Origin: Helichrysum umbraculigerum
Lineage: Eukaryota > Streptophyta > Magnoliopsida > Asterales > Asteraceae
Direction: 5' to 3'
NCBI GenBank assembly: GCA_949592205.1
Contig: CATIUR010000004.1
Coordinates: forward strand, 64,515,837-64,579,836
DNA: 64,000 nucleotides
Under the pieces are notes generated by a model. The model had not been told where the DNA came from. It ran no database searches and saw nothing but the letters and a program-made list of their open reading frames with translations. Position numbers and translations under genes: made by a program. Below, piece by piece: positions 33,333 to 43,040 of the stretch; the stretch's first letter is position 1, and each line of letters starts with the position of its first letter.

Positions 33333-35101
33333 TGGACACCCCTCACCCTTCAACATACACCATTTCTTCATTTCTCATTCTCTCCCTACACTTTCTCTCT
33401 CACACACATCACTCTCTCTAGTTTCTCTCTCTAGAGGCTTTCTCTCTCTAGAATTGGGCTAGTTAGAAAGCTAGTTAGGTAGAGGTAGCTTTAGTTTTTG
33501 TACGGAGTCACTCCGAGACATTGTATTCGCGAAGATCTGTCAGTAATAAATTCGTATCAGGTTCTATTTATATATCTCTTACTTTCCCTATTTAAACATG
33601 TGTTGCTTTGTGTATGCTTGTTTAGGATTGTATGCTAGATATATGATGTTAGGCTAGACATTTCTTTGTGTTTACTATGACGTAGTTATGTTAGAATAGT
33701 CAATATGTTTATGCCATGCTGTTACTCTGTCTGTGTTACTTTAAATTGTTTTTGAACTTATAAACTGGATCTCGAATGTTTATCTATCCAACTTATGCTG
33801 TGGTTAGAAGCTTCCTGCTAGAACTTGGCCAATTACTAGCGGTACGTTCTCTACCTATTTTATGCTTGATGATCAATGAACTCGGTGTGGCTGTGTTCTC
33901 TAGATTGAAACAGATCATAAGAGACACGGAGCGTAGGATTAGAGATAGATTAGATCCATGTTTATCTGTTAGGTATCTTTGAGAGAACTTTCGGGAATTC
34001 TATGATCTGGTTATTGGTTATTTTCTATGCTTAGGACTATGGTATTCTGTTATGTGTCACCCTATTGCATGTTCTTGTTTGATTGTTGCCTTAGGATTGA
34101 TGAATGCTAGAGTTAACCTCCTGGTCATATCTGTAACTACATGATTAGGTTTTCAGATACAGAATATTGTTTTACACAGTAGATTAACATGCATGGAATA
34201 GTTGTGATGATTTATATCTGTAATGCTGAACAATTTAACTGATCGTTAGCCCGACTATCCCAACTTGGTCCGCTGGATTATCCCCATTCGTGTTCTTGTT
34301 CAATCAACAATTCACGCTAAGATACAGACGTCTCTGATGACTTTGACTGGGGACCAGGATTCGAGGATAGTTGTCGGTTGAATTGGTCTGTACATTTGGG
34401 AGAACTTCTGGTGTATTTGACTTCTATAACTGCTATCCATGTGACATGTTATTTATCTGATTGCGGACAATTCTACGTTAGATATCTAATAGGCTCGTAG
34501 TTATAGCTCATTAGGATATCTGTGAAAGTAATGTGGAACCCTAATTAATGTAACGGAAAAACCGTAAAATGCCCTATTACTCGGTATAGTGCTGGAAACA
34601 CCAGTTGGTTGAGTACAAACTTATGGAAGCCGCGGAACGGTCGTAGGTACAATACTTTGCATTAATTATGTTTCTATCCTCTCCGGATTAATCATCACAC
34701 CTAGTAGCCCTACCCTTAACTATTCACCAATAACATATAATGAAATCATAGTAAACACTCGCGTATCCTCTGTCGTCCGAGCCTCCGTACAAACCTCTTT
34801 TGTTTTATTTTCTTTATTTAAATTAGTATTTAGTTATAAAAAACCAAACCTATCCAAAAGCTTTTAAAAACCCTAGCTAGATTTCCAAAGATAATTAAAC
34901 TTCCTAAACTCCCATGCCCGTTGTAGTTTGAAGAACGACACCTGAGTCATACATACCACTTACCCTTTTAGGTCTGTCAGTAGTATACAGCTTAGGATTC
35001 CCCTGCTCTATAAATTTAAAACACCCTGTCCGCGCGTCCTGGTTGGGAGGTTCAACGACCGGATTAAAACCCGTCCGACCGCTGGGACCGCGACAAGTTT
35101 T

Positions 35102-35116
35102 TGGCGCCGCTGCCGG
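35102..35116 (+). other. A primer binding site (Asp tRNA)
   Basis: TGGCGCCGCTGCCGG a few bases after the LTR end. It fits the 3' end of plant Asp tRNA, as in Athila elements. The following bases (AGA) differ from the GGA seen in B1 and B2. Confidence 0.85.
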
Positions 35117-35289
35117 AGACTACAACGACCAATTTTAGGAATTTTGTTATCTTAGTTATTTAGCGATCCTTTCGGAAGATCAATATCATCTGACAGTTAC
35201 AATTTCTATCCCTAGTTTAGTTAGTTTTTAATTTCCTGTCCTTAGTTAAAACTTTCCTTTTCAAAACCCTATTTTCTTCTAAACAAGTT

Positions 35290-35884
35290 ATGGCAAATCG
35301 TATCACTCTCGCCTCATCAACCCAACCACTGCTAGAGGGACGAGGAGGACCAATCGTATCACCAACCGACGAAACCCTTGAAATTAGACCACACTTCATG
35401 AAATTACTTAAATCTCAGTGTCAGTTTCATGGTCTTTCGGTTGAAAATCCAAACGCCCATCTTAACAAGTTCATCAACCTTTCCGACTCTTTCGAACAAA
35501 CCGGATCCAGTGTTGAAGTCATCCGACTTCACCTGTTTCCCTATTCTTTATCTTTCCGAGACCAAACATGGTTTTATGAACTCGAACCCAATTTGATTCA
35601 TACATGGGAGGAGATGGCTACTAAGTTCTTAGCTAAGTTTTTCCCTCCGTCCCTATAAACCAAGCTCAAAAATGAAATCATTAACTTTCGTCAAGGAACA
35701 ACTGAATCATTGAGCTCAGCTTGGGAATGATTTAAGAATCTGCTTAGAAGATGTGCGAATCATCAATTGGCTGAAATGAATCTGGTCTATACATTCTACA
35801 ACAGTCTGAATCCTCATCACCAACAAACCCTCGATGCTGCTTCATTCGGAAATTTCAGGTTACATACTTCAAATGAAGCCTGGA
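35290..35884 (+). pseudogene. A gag fragment (Athila-like, two stops)
   Basis: Starts MANRITLASSTQPLLEGRGG. The Gag core is recognisable by FEIRPH-type and QFHGLSVENPNAHLNKF motifs, IRLHLFPYSLSFRD, TWEEMATKFLAKFFPP and, after a TAA at 35656-35658, KLKNEIINFRQGTTESL. A TGA at 35728-35730 interrupts WE(R)FKNLLRRC. The frame ends abruptly at 35884 where B1 LTR sequence starts. Zinc knuckle and pol are absent. The order LTR, tRNA-Asp primer site, gag supports the Athila lineage. Confidence 0.85.
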
Positions 35885-36097
35885 AGTATTTTACCCCGAT
35901 TCTTGGATGTTTCTATTGCATTTAATTAAGTTTAGATATTGATTTCGTTCATATTTGCAATTACATGTGGAAATGGAGTGTTTATGAAGAAAGAAACGGA
36001 AAACAGTCAATAACCGAGTTAAAAGATGCATATTTGAAGAATAAAGTTGAAGAAAAGATAAAAAGAAGAAAAATGAAGAAAACCGTCTGAAATTTAC

Positions 36098-36185
36098 ATC
36101 CATACGCCGTATGGATGTGGCGGTGGAGGCCCTGTGTTACGCGGACGTGGGCCGGGCTTGAAATCAATCCATACGCCGTATGGAT
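36098..36185. repeat. CCATACGCCGTATGG palindromes, B1 5' LTR
   Basis: Two 19 bp near-palindromes 50 bp apart, directly upstream of the TATA box. One is mutated in the 3' LTR (near 43277) and one kept (about 43343-43362). B2 has four units (62381-62505). Confidence 0.9.
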
Positions 36186-36199
36186 CAAAAGCACAGAAG

Positions 36200-36208
36200 T
36201 ATAAAAAC
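36200..36208 (+). promoter_or_regulatory. B1 LTR TATA box
   Basis: TATAAAAAC, 15 bp after the second palindrome. It is conserved in the 3' LTR and in B2 (62521). Confidence 0.7.
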
Positions 36209-37344
36209 GCGTAAAAAAACCTTAAAATCACAGTTTTCGTTTGGTTTTCGTTTTCAGTCGATAAAATATGAATATTTAGGTTTAGTTATGAATTAGTTTA
36301 GCTTTTTGGAGGCACGTGGAGTCAAGATTGAGGGTAGTTCGTGTTGATTCTTCGTGATTCGTCTTTATAATTCGGTATAACTTCTTTTATTTCGATTTCA
36401 TTGAAGAATTTGATGTTGAATTGAATATCCAAAGTGATTGTGTAATTGATTGAACTCGGATTATGATTTTTGAATGATTATTATTACGTATTGGCTAAGT
36501 TATTTAATTGAAAACGATTATATTGCTCGTGAAACCTTGTTTATTGGTAACTAGTAGTTATTGTTGCTCAACATGATTAATAAGATTAATGAGATTGAGT
36601 TCCTTTAAGATTATTGATTATTGATAGTCATTATTTTAGGGTTGTGACTATTGCTAGATAGATTGAGTTTGATAGGTTGAGTATACAATAATTATCTACT
36701 TTAAAATGAACAAGACAATAAGTTAATTATTGGGTATTGTTGAGTCATACCAATAGAGTTAATTATAATTAGTTGTGAATGTTTAATGCATAATTTAGGG
36801 AAAGGCACACAATTGACTGATCATCTTGTGACATTGGAACCAGTGTTTTATGTTGGACCCTAGATTGTAGGAATTAGTTGGACCCGAAACGTTGGCTAGT
36901 TCACATTCAATTTAATTATCATTGAAGAATTTGGTATTAAGTTGATATAAAAGAATCACAATTAGATAATCAATACGTGATGAATCAGGATATATGAATC
37001 TGAGTGACGTTAATTATACAATTACTTATTCCTTCCTATTAGTATTTGTTATTAATTATTTATTATTTTAATTTAAGTTTTTATTTAGTTATATTATTTC
37101 AATTTAATGTTTTCTAAACAAATGTTCGTACGGAACTAAAACGCCCCCTTTATTTACCGTTTTCCTAGTTAATTGTTAATTTCTATTTTTAATAAATCCA
37201 CCGTTCCCTGTGTTCGAATCTGACTTACCAAATCTATATTTACATTCGATCGGGTATTCTTGCCTGGTTGTTTGAAAGTATTTATTAGGTATTTCTATTT
37301 ATAAATTATAAAACAAGACGCGCTTTCATAGCACATCAAGTTTT

Positions 37345-37362
37345 TGGCGCCGCTGCCGGGGA
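37345..37362 (+). other. B1 primer binding site (Asp tRNA)
   Basis: TGGCGCCGCTGCCGGGGA, six bases after the LTR end, fits the 3' end of plant Asp tRNA. Confidence 0.92.
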
Positions 37363-37496
37363 AACGGTTGTGTGTTTATTTAAATAGGAGTTAGTGATTT
37401 GTAAACTTTTATTTTAAACAATTTTGTTAAAATAAATTATTGTAAAGTTGTTTAAATTAGTTAATTAAATGTGTAACAAGTTTTCATTAATTCACT

Positions 37497-37578
37497 GGTT
37501 GAAACTAATTATTCTTTAATTGGTTAAACTTTTGGGGATTTAGTTTCAACCGGCGGATGGAAATCCGTCCGCCGGTTG
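37497..37578 (+). other. B1 leader: two competing hairpins
   Basis: GGTTGAAACTAA (37497-37508) is an exact reverse complement of TTAGTTTCAACC (37540-37551). CAACCGGCGGATGGA (37547-37561) pairs with TCCGTCCGCCGGTTG (37564-37578) with one mismatch that is A-C in DNA terms. The two helices share CAACC (37547-37551), so they cannot both form in full. All four arms are kept in B2 (63852-63933). Confidence 0.75.
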
Positions 37579-37699
37579 GAGTCTATTTATTATGTAATGT
37601 TGTATATGTTATTTAGTTTTTGATTATTTTGTTTGAACTAACTTGTTTTTTGATAGTGGTGTTTTGTATTTCAGATTTATTTTTATTTAGGTTTGTCTA

Positions 37700-38911
37700 A
37701 TGGCGAGAAGCTTTGAAAGTGATGCAAATGATAATAACATGGTTAAGAGAGATCAGTCTGCTAAATCTGATGCTAGTTCCACTGAGATAGTGCCTCCCTA
37801 TACCCACTTAGGCCGCATTCCCGTCCCTATTGTTTCATCTTGTCAGGGTTTGCTATCGGCACTTGAGGAGTTTAGAGGGGATATCCCCTTCAGTTCAGAG
37901 ATTATTAGGAGGTCAACAGTTGATTTTACTGATAATCAACTGGCATTGGTTGATGATGTGTTAGAGGCAACTTTGATTGAGAGTCAGTATGGGATTGATA
38001 GGCAATTCTATATTGCCCTTACTACTTTTGGGGAATCTCTAGAAACTAGGATTAAGGAGGAAGAGAAATTCTACACTGCTCAGAAGAAAAGATACACGGA
38101 GATATATGAGATTCTGAGGCATTCTGCATTTCTATACTCGGCAAATCAAACCGCGTGTCTTGGTCTTATGATTAGGGCTTTGTATGAGGTAACTGGTCAT
38201 CCTAGTGCAGAAGCAGATAAAGAATTCAGGTTTGGTTTAAGAGAATTGGTTCGATTGCTACATTCAGATGACCATTTGACGGATATTACACCACATCGAT
38301 TCATAGTGACGCATATGATTCATTACTATCTTCAAGAAATGGTGACAAAAGTGGATCATTTAACTAAGGAAGAATTAGATAGGCCTCATCCGGATTTCAT
38401 TCATCCGCATAGTGATATTGACTTGGCTACCTATCTGATACTAAACTTAGAGGTTTTAGTTGATAATAATAAGATTCTAACTATGAGGGAGCATTTCCAC
38501 TATGGAATGGTGGAAATATACACTAGATTGGTTGAGATCTTCAAAAATTCGGGGTTAGAATTTAGTTCTGTTCAGAATGAGGTTGTTGAAACGATTGAGG
38601 CTAGAATAAGTGATTTAAGGAAAGAACCATTTCTGAGTAAGCATGATGGGATAGTAGCGGCCTGTTTAAAGTTTATGAGCGAGTTAGAGGAGAATCAGCC
38701 CGCCCGTGAGTACAAGTTGGAAGGTGATAAACTGGTATTGGCACCTGAGGGAGTGAACAATAAAGCAATAAAAGAAATCAGTTGGGACTTGGTTTATTTT
38801 CAGCCGATTGCCAATGAGCACCTGGCCAATTTTGTGACCTTTAGTAATGGGGTTGAGAATGTAGTGACCGAAGTGATGAAGTGCTTTCTTAACCTCTACC
38901 CGATGAACTAA
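37700..38911 (+). CDS. B1 ORF1, unknown 403-residue protein
   Basis: An intact frame beginning MARSFESDANDNN, 361 bases after the LTR end and in the position Gag would hold. About the first 35 residues are polar and probably disordered. The rest looks helix-rich, soluble and mildly acidic, with no zinc knuckle, DTG, DD or DDE motif, no signal peptide and no membrane segment. Recognisable landmarks are the HPHSDIDLATYLILNLEVLV segment (about 241-260) and a C-terminal MKCFLNLYPMN. I do not recognise the family. Being open over 403 codons in an element whose other ORF is broken suggests recent constraint. It could be a highly diverged Gag, a captured host sequence or an Athila-type accessory protein; the sequence does not decide. 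A pyrimidine-rich TTTCAG and TTTAG lie just upstream of the ATG. Confidence 0.75.
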   Translation: MARSFESDANDNNMVKRDQSAKSDASSTEIVPPYTHLGRIPVPIVSSCQGLLSALEEFRGDIPFSSEIIRRSTVDFTDNQLALVDDVLEATLIESQYGIDRQFYIALTTFGESLETRIKEEEKFYTAQKKRYTEIYEILRHSAFLYSANQTACLGLMIRALYEVTGHPSAEADKEFRFGLRELVRLLHSDDHLTDITPHRFIVTHMIHYYLQEMVTKVDHLTKEELDRPHPDFIHPHSDIDLATYLILNLEVLVDNNKILTMREHFHYGMVEIYTRLVEIFKNSGLEFSSVQNEVVETIEARISDLRKEPFLSKHDGIVAACLKFMSELEENQPAREYKLEGDKLVLAPEGVNNKAIKEISWDLVYFQPIANEHLANFVTFSNGVENVVTEVMKCFLNLYPMN

Positions 38912-39269
38912 TTTCATCTAATCATCTCTTTTATTTCTTATGCTATTGGATTATTTCTGACATTTTGGTTATTTCTTATTATGTTTGACTTTGTTTATTT
39001 TGGATTTTAGTATTGTTGGTGTGTTTGGATTTTGAACATTTATTTAGTATGTGTGTTTGGTTTTTAATATTATTTATTTCATTTAAAGTTTGTTAATTTT
39101 TGTTATTTATTTATATAGTGTGGAATTATGAATTTATATAGTGTGGAATTATGAAGATTTTGAAGTCGTGATTATTCTCCAGGTTAGATATTTAATTATA
39201 TAAAATTAGTGTGGGATTTTGGTTAAAAAAAATGGTTTGAAAAACGTTTTTGAAAAATTCTGATTTTTC
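38912..39269 (+). other. B1 ORF1-ORF2 intergenic, first part
   Basis: T-rich, non-coding; no feature recognised beyond a duplicated TTTATATAGTGTGGAATTATG at 39110-39152. Confidence 0.6.
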
Positions 39270-39420
39270 AATCCATACGTCGTATGGAATCCATACGCCG
39301 TATGGATTGGTTTGGGTAATGGGCCGCGCGTTGACTGGGTTAAATCCATTTGACGTGGGCCTTTTTAATCCATACGCCGTATGGAAATCCATACGCCGTA
39401 TGGATAAAAAATGCATAAAC
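39270..39420 (+). promoter_or_regulatory. Internal copy of the B promoter module
   Basis: Four CCATACG(C/T)CGTATGG palindromes (39270-39404) arranged as two pairs, then GGATAAAAAATGCATAAACC. The B LTR promoter likewise has palindromes followed by a TATAAAAA box. This suggests a second start site for ORF2. Confidence 0.55.
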
Positions 39421-39572
39421 CGCCAGCAGCTTCCTTTCTTTCTCATTTCAAACCTAAACCCACCATCACCAATACCCACGGCTGTTAATACCACACCACC
39501 AAAACACGAATTCCGGACACGCATTCATCTCCATTTTTGCAGATTCGTGTTACACGCACGTTCCTCTACAAG

Positions 39573-40276
39573 GTATAACTTCCGGTTTTCATTTTCGTTG
39601 GTTAAATTTCGTATTTGGAAGTTAGGGTTTTGAATATGATTTTTGGGTATTTCGAATTTGAGTATGTTTTTAGGCATGAATTGGTTGAATTATGTGTATA
39701 TTAGGTTATATGATGTAATGCCATGCTTATTTTTACAATGTACTACATATTTCATGAATTTTGATTTATCCGTTTGTGTTTAAAGAAAGTGAATATGATG
39801 AACTCAATTTTGCTATGTTTTGATTTAGTACTTATTAATTTTCTGACCACATGATGATTAATGCAAATGTTTGTTTGGTACACAAGTATTTGTGATTACG
39901 GTTATGTGATAAATTGTTATTTTGATTAAATGTGTTTATAATGATTCATTGTGAGAATGTAAGGATGTTTGCTAGTTGCTAATGCTCGAGTTTAGTGATT
40001 GTGCAAATTCGTATTTTCATAATGGTACCAAGTTATTGTAGTGCATTTGATTGGACAAATGTCATGAATATTTAATTAAGTATATATATGTATGCAATTT
40101 GAGTAATTCTGTTTAGAGATGCAATTTAGGTTTATGAAATTGATTGTTGCGGTAGTTTTAGGCTAAACCAAAATGGTGGATTATTCCATATTTAGCAGAA
40201 ATGCTGCCGAAATTTTTAGTAACCTTTTTGCATTAACTGCTTATTTGGTGTTATTAACAATTGTTTTGTTTAGCAG
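39573..40276 (+). other. Candidate 5'UTR intron before ORF2
   Basis: Donor CAAG|GTATAACTT (39573) and acceptor TTTGTTTAGCAG|TTATC (40276) enclose 704 bp of T-rich sequence typical of plant introns. The ORF2 ATG (40282) is five bases after the acceptor. Confidence 0.5.
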
Positions 40277-40281
40277 TTATC

Positions 40282-41539
40282 ATGTCTAATAGGAGAACAC
40301 GAGGTGGTCAAACTTTGGGAAACCCGTTGGTTAGAGCCCATAAATATCTCACTTTTCATGGGTCATATTCTGAGACCACCCGATTTCAGTTTGGAGAGCG
40401 TCTGGCTTCTAATATTGGCCAGTCAATTGAGGTTTTTGATGCTGTCAACTGGAACATTTTGGAGCATGTGATTACTAGAGAGGGGTTTACTAATGGTGCT
40501 GAGGCTATTAGGAATTTGCTTGCTACTCCGTAAGTACTTGAGGATGGAAACATTGGGTTTGTTTCTTACACTTGGTCCCGGTTGTTTGGTATCAGGGAGG
40601 ACATCTACAAAGAGTTAGTTGTAGAGTTCTATAGCACCTTCAGGTTTGAGCACAGGTGCTGTGAAGAAGCTCACTGACTTGGAAATTGAGCAAGAGTGGC
40701 AGTATATTGCCCAGGGTAACTATGGTAGTTCAACACCTTCTTACACGCGTATTCGAGACCCCCATCATCGACTCATTCACAGATTGTTGACTTACACCAT
40801 CGTTGGTCGCAAGGAGGGGCCTGAGAAAGTTTCTAGGCCTGATTTGTTTTATTTGAGCTCGATTATCAGAAAGAGGTTAGTGAATGTGCCTTGGAGATTG
40901 GCGAAGTGGATGTCGAAGAGAGCTACTGGTACTAGAGATGGGAGTAGTCTGTGTGGAGGTCACTTTGTTACACGGTTGGCTAGATATTTTGGTTTGGCTA
41001 CTCAGGATGAGATGGGGTCATGCACGATTGTTCAGCCTAGCATGGGTTGGTTGACTGCACGCCGGTTGGAGGCTTTTGCTCTTATTGAGCTGTGCATTTG
41101 TTATGGTGGTCCTACGGATATGTATTATTGGGTTCCGACTACTCCGGTGGGACAGACTTTGCAGTCGAGGCAGGCTAGCAGAGGAGATACTAGTGGCAGT
41201 GATAGAGGTCGAGGTACGGCACGAGGCCGTAACAGAGGTTATGCTACGAAGTTTGATCAGCTATCTCAGCAGTTGCACCAGATGGAGTTACACCAGACTC
41301 AGAGGTTTGATCAGATAGATCTTATGCAGAGACAGCATTTCCATCAGACCAGTGCACACTTGGATTACCAGGATGGCCTGTTTGAGCAGCTGTTTGGTTA
41401 GTATCCTTCTGGACATGTTTATCAGCCATTCCAGTACCAGATGCCACCAGAGTTCATGTCACCACCACCACCACCACAGCCAGATCATGGAGAGCCTTCT
41501 CATCAGTACCGGTACCAGCGAGAGGATGACAACGATTAG
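40282..41539 (+). pseudogene. B1 ORF2, ATHILA-ORF1-like protein (broken)
   Basis: Starts MSNRRTRGGQTLGNPLVR. The frame meets a TAA at 40531-40533, continues in frame with IGFVSYTWSRLFGIREDIYK, then shifts near 40650 with apparent loss of a central part. It reopens with VKKLTDLEIEQEWQYIAQGN, then RDPHHRLIHRLLTYTIVGRK and LCGGHFVTRLARYFGL. A TAG (41399-41401) interrupts the Gln/Pro-rich tail, which ends at TAG 41537-41539. The REDIYKELVVEFYSTF and IRxPxHRxxHRLLxxTIxGRKE patterns resemble the plant retroelement protein annotated as the ATHILA ORF-1 or putative plant transposon protein family, whose function is unknown. That is recall of family style, not a search. The 3' part is rich in Gln, His and Pro. 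Confidence 0.7.
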
Positions 41540-42394
41540 GATGATGTTCATCCTGAGTGGTTTATGATTCCAAACACTATTATTATTTTTATTATTATTA
41601 TGACTGTTTTATTTGTAGGATTATTAATTGTTATGTTGGATTTGTAGTTTTAGGATTTGGTAGTGTTTATTTTTAATTAGGTTGTTTAAATCTGGTATTG
41701 TTTAATTATGTTTGTTGATTGTTCCCTCAGAATTGTGTTGTGAGTACGTGTTATGCTGGCAGTAAGTTCAGCACAACAAAATTGAATCGAGAGGATGTGG
41801 GAAATTCATATCATCATTGTCATGCTCATTAAACTGCATACTATTCCAGGGGAGTTTTTCTGTTCTGAGTTCTTTTCTCTTTTTTCCCGTTTTAGTATTT
41901 CATTATTTGTACAATGAGGGCATTGTATATCTTTAAGTGGGGGATGGGAGAGAAAAGAGTTAAGTTTCCATATAATTGTCCTGTAAATGAGTAGATGATT
42001 TTGTAATTTGGTTAACTATTATCTTATTAAGATAAGTAACTAAGAGGTTATAAGTTGCCCGTTTTTCAACCAAATTTTTAATTTTAAAATTTTGTTTTCA
42101 AGAGATAATTATTTTGTAACTATGTAGGTTAATTTTAAAATTTTCTACACTTTTTATTAAATATTAAATTGTGAAAAATGTTATTTAGCTTCATTATATG
42201 ATGTATTGATAGGCGATTTATATGAGAATTTTTGAGCTTTTAAGAAATGAAATTAAGGAGTGGATATTACCTTTTAGATGAACTTTAGCTGTGTATGACG
42301 TATGTCTTAATTTTCATATGAGTAATGTGTGATATGCCATAATTGTGGAAATTTAATTGATATCATTTGGGGATATACTGGGTGTTGTTTCCTC

Positions 42395-42620
42395 TGTTGT
42401 ACGAAAGTACAGACCTGGTCTCCGTCAGTATATCTAATGAAATAGAGCAAAAGAGTTTAATAACTCATGATCTTAAAATGTAGTCGAATTAAGTTGATTT
42501 GTTGTACTAAGGTACAGACCTGCCACCAATGGTTTGACTAAAAGTTTTATATTGCTAAACTAAAATCAAGTTATGTTGCTTTGTTGTGTTGAGGCACAGA
42601 CCTGTCACCTCTGTCTTGAT
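42395..42620. repeat. Three GTACAGACCTG repeats
   Basis: TGTTGTACGAAAGTACAGAC, then TTGTACTAAGGTACAGACCT, then TTGTGTTGAGGCACAGACCT at about 95 bp spacing. The first two form GTAC..GTAC hairpins. Confidence 0.7.
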
Positions 42621-43025
42621 TTGAAAAATGATTGTTTTGATTAGAATTTCAAGATATGTAATATTGGCATGTTATGAGTATGATAGTATATAGCTTTTGA
42701 GAGTTTAAGAGAATATCTACGTGAATAATAATAAGTTGAGCTCAGTTATTTGAATATAGATTGTTTAAGTGGACAACAATATCAATAATCATTGTGAACT
42801 AATTAATGTTTAAAGAATAATAACTTCAGGTGTAGATCATTTTTGTAATCTCGTAGTTTCTTAATAATTGTTTTTAGAATTAACAGATTTTTAAATTTAA
42901 ACGTTTGAGTTGAAGATGGGTGATGTTGTGTAATTCCTTTGTTTGTTATTTAGATTAATGGAGATGACTGTTTTCTTAAGAATTTGATTTTTGAATCGAT
43001 AGTCTACTTGAGGACAAGTAGGATT

Positions 43026-43040
43026 CAAGTGGGGGATGTT
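43026..43040 (+). other. B1 polypurine tract
   Basis: CAAGTGGGGGATGTT directly precedes the TGATAAACGC LTR start. It follows a GAGGACAAG motif also seen before the C LTR. Confidence 0.85.

Larger units (their letters stand above)
32688..35095 (+). repeat. A LTR, main part (Athila-like)
   Basis: Continuation of the LTR begun at 22486; it ends CCGCGACA just before a tRNA-Asp primer site. It holds five CCGTATACGGCC palindromes (33153-33250), a TATA box (33322-33332), a pyrimidine-rich TCTCTCTC start region (33370-33450) and a long R-U5-like tail. A reversed relative is at 60393-62127. Short frames in it (32784-33068, 33776-33982) lack support. Confidence 0.8.
35885..37338 (+). repeat. B1 5' LTR (first 31 bp missing)
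   Basis: Matches 43072-44545, with a 30 bp block absent near 36413 and about 10 bp extra near 36065. It has two ATCCATACGCCGTATGGAT palindromes (36098-36116 and 36167-36185) and a TATA box at 36200-36208. Confidence 0.9.
41540..43040 (+). other. B1 3' non-coding tail
   Basis: 1.5 kb without a gene. It holds a central polypurine-like motif (41932-41956), three GTACAGACCTG repeats (42395-42620) and the terminal polypurine tract (43026-43040). Confidence 0.75.

Noticed and set aside
37700..38911. Host single-copy gene
   Set aside because: It lies between a primer site and polypurine tract flanked by matching LTRs, so it belongs to the element, although capture from a host gene remains possible.
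40529..40655. Intron in B1 ORF2 (GTAAGT at 40529)
   Set aside because: The donor is good, but the segment codes for REDIYKELVVEFYSTF, which looks conserved, and no acceptor tried restores the frame. A stop and a frameshift explain it better.
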